Source: Lingula anatina (taxonomy: Eukaryota; Brachiopoda; Lingulata; Lingulida; Lingulidae). Taken from it: 64,000 nt of DNA. Numbering within the stretch: the stretch's first letter is position 1; each line of letters begins with the position of its first letter. Location of the stretch: NCBI RefSeq assembly GCF_001039355.2, contig NW_019774792.1, positions 140,823-204,822 on the forward strand. The letters are read 5' to 3'. The notes under the pieces were generated by a model that made no database searches, was not told where the DNA came from, and worked only from the letters and a program-made list of their open reading frames with translations. Shown here piece by piece: positions 63,401 to 64,000 of this stretch. The position numbers and the translations under genes are program-made.

Positions 63401-64000
63401 AAAAGTAAATTTCCAAATACAAATCAAGATGATGTGATAAACATCTTGAAAATTTTGCATGAAAATTTCACTGCAGATATTTTTATAATTAATACACTTA
63501 AAAATAAACTGGCCATATATAAACGTGTTAAGTTTTGATTGATGAAAAAAATGCCCCACATTTTGGGATTTGAAAGGACTCTAATTCCCCTTTGTGTATG
63601 AAGCTACAAAAAAACCGAAAGGAAGTCATTTGAGATACTTGAATAATTCAGCATATGTTATTTCATTTATCTACAGTCAGTACAGCAAATTGAGGGAATA
63701 CTCCAGTTTCTGGATACAGAATGAAGTGAACACAAAGCAAAAACTTTTTACAGGCCCTTTTCTTGCTTTCTTTAATGCCACATCTGCAAGACACCTGCAA
63801 CTTACTTTAAAATGTGTCTTTTCTAAACATTTATTGACACGAAAGTGCCTCTTGTACATGAATAAAATCAACAAGAATGATATCACACACTATTAAAATA
63901 TCATACAACATACATATTTAAATAACAGGTTTGCAATGGACTACGTAACCCTTTTTGAAAGCTTAAATGATTAATGTTACTACTGTTACTCATGTCTGTG
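63401..64000 (+). other. SUPV3L1 3'UTR and downstream flank
   Basis: AATAAA at 63503-63508, about 105 nt after the stop, is the likely poly(A) signal. Beyond it there is no supported gene; the 100-codon open frame at 63594 looks like chance AT-rich sequence. Confidence 0.5.

Noticed and set aside
63594-63896. A 100-codon frame downstream of SUPV3L1.
   Set aside because: It lies after the likely poly(A) signal, is AT-rich, and shows no domain or splice context.

Overview
This is animal nuclear DNA: low GC, intron-rich, with GT-AG introns. The five multi-exon genes are conserved across animals. Codon content, microsatellites, MITE-like palindromes and a ~164-bp tandem array resembling bivalve 'pearl'-type repeats suggest a marine invertebrate, most likely a lophotrochozoan and perhaps a mollusc. 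That taxonomic call is an inference; the gene identifications do not depend on it. Exon chains were built by hand from splice sites and codon phase, and each closes on an integral number of codons.

Layout: (1) 984-10367 (+), a class-II CPEB (CPEB2/3/4, Orb2 type) translational regulator with a conserved 24-nt microexon, followed by a long AT-rich 3' region. (2) 16188-18847 (-), TMEM128, head-to-head with (3) 19610-24056 (+), a sideroflexin of the SFXN1/3 type; the two probably share a promoter at about 18.85-18.99 kb. (4) 25527-42594 (-), the Alstrom-syndrome protein ALMS1, at least 16 exons and 2,672 codons, tail-to-tail with sideroflexin. One ALMS1 intron carries (5) a GT32-like glycosyltransferase on the opposite strand (31534-32679). 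(6) 43824-63400 (+), SUPV3L1, the mitochondrial RNA helicase, head-to-head with ALMS1. The genes have unrelated jobs (mRNA translation control, an ER membrane protein, mitochondrial serine transport, centrosome/cilium structure, glycan synthesis, mitochondrial RNA turnover); they are neighbours, not a pathway.

Assembly: 46059-50057, bounded by single N's, is a second haplotype of the surrounding locus that was left in the scaffold. It falsely duplicates one ALMS1 exon and SUPV3L1 exons 1-3. Base 46058 and base 50058 are exactly adjacent in the homologous haplotig sequence, so removing the insert restores the locus. Comparing the haplotypes exposes a heterozygous 1,333-bp DNA transposon with its empty site. 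A second element with similar ends (52211-54241), a 172-bp MITE (54749-54920), a palindromic MITE family at three loci, and the 164-bp array occupy SUPV3L1, ALMS1 and CPEB introns. A gap near 52.4 kb is flanked by poly-G and by a corrupted second copy of the sequence beyond it.

I found no new defence or metabolic gene system. The points most worth following are the microexon, the nested glycosyltransferase with an altered DxD motif, the repeated motifs in ALMS1, the heterozygous transposon with 6-bp target duplications, and the misplaced haplotig.
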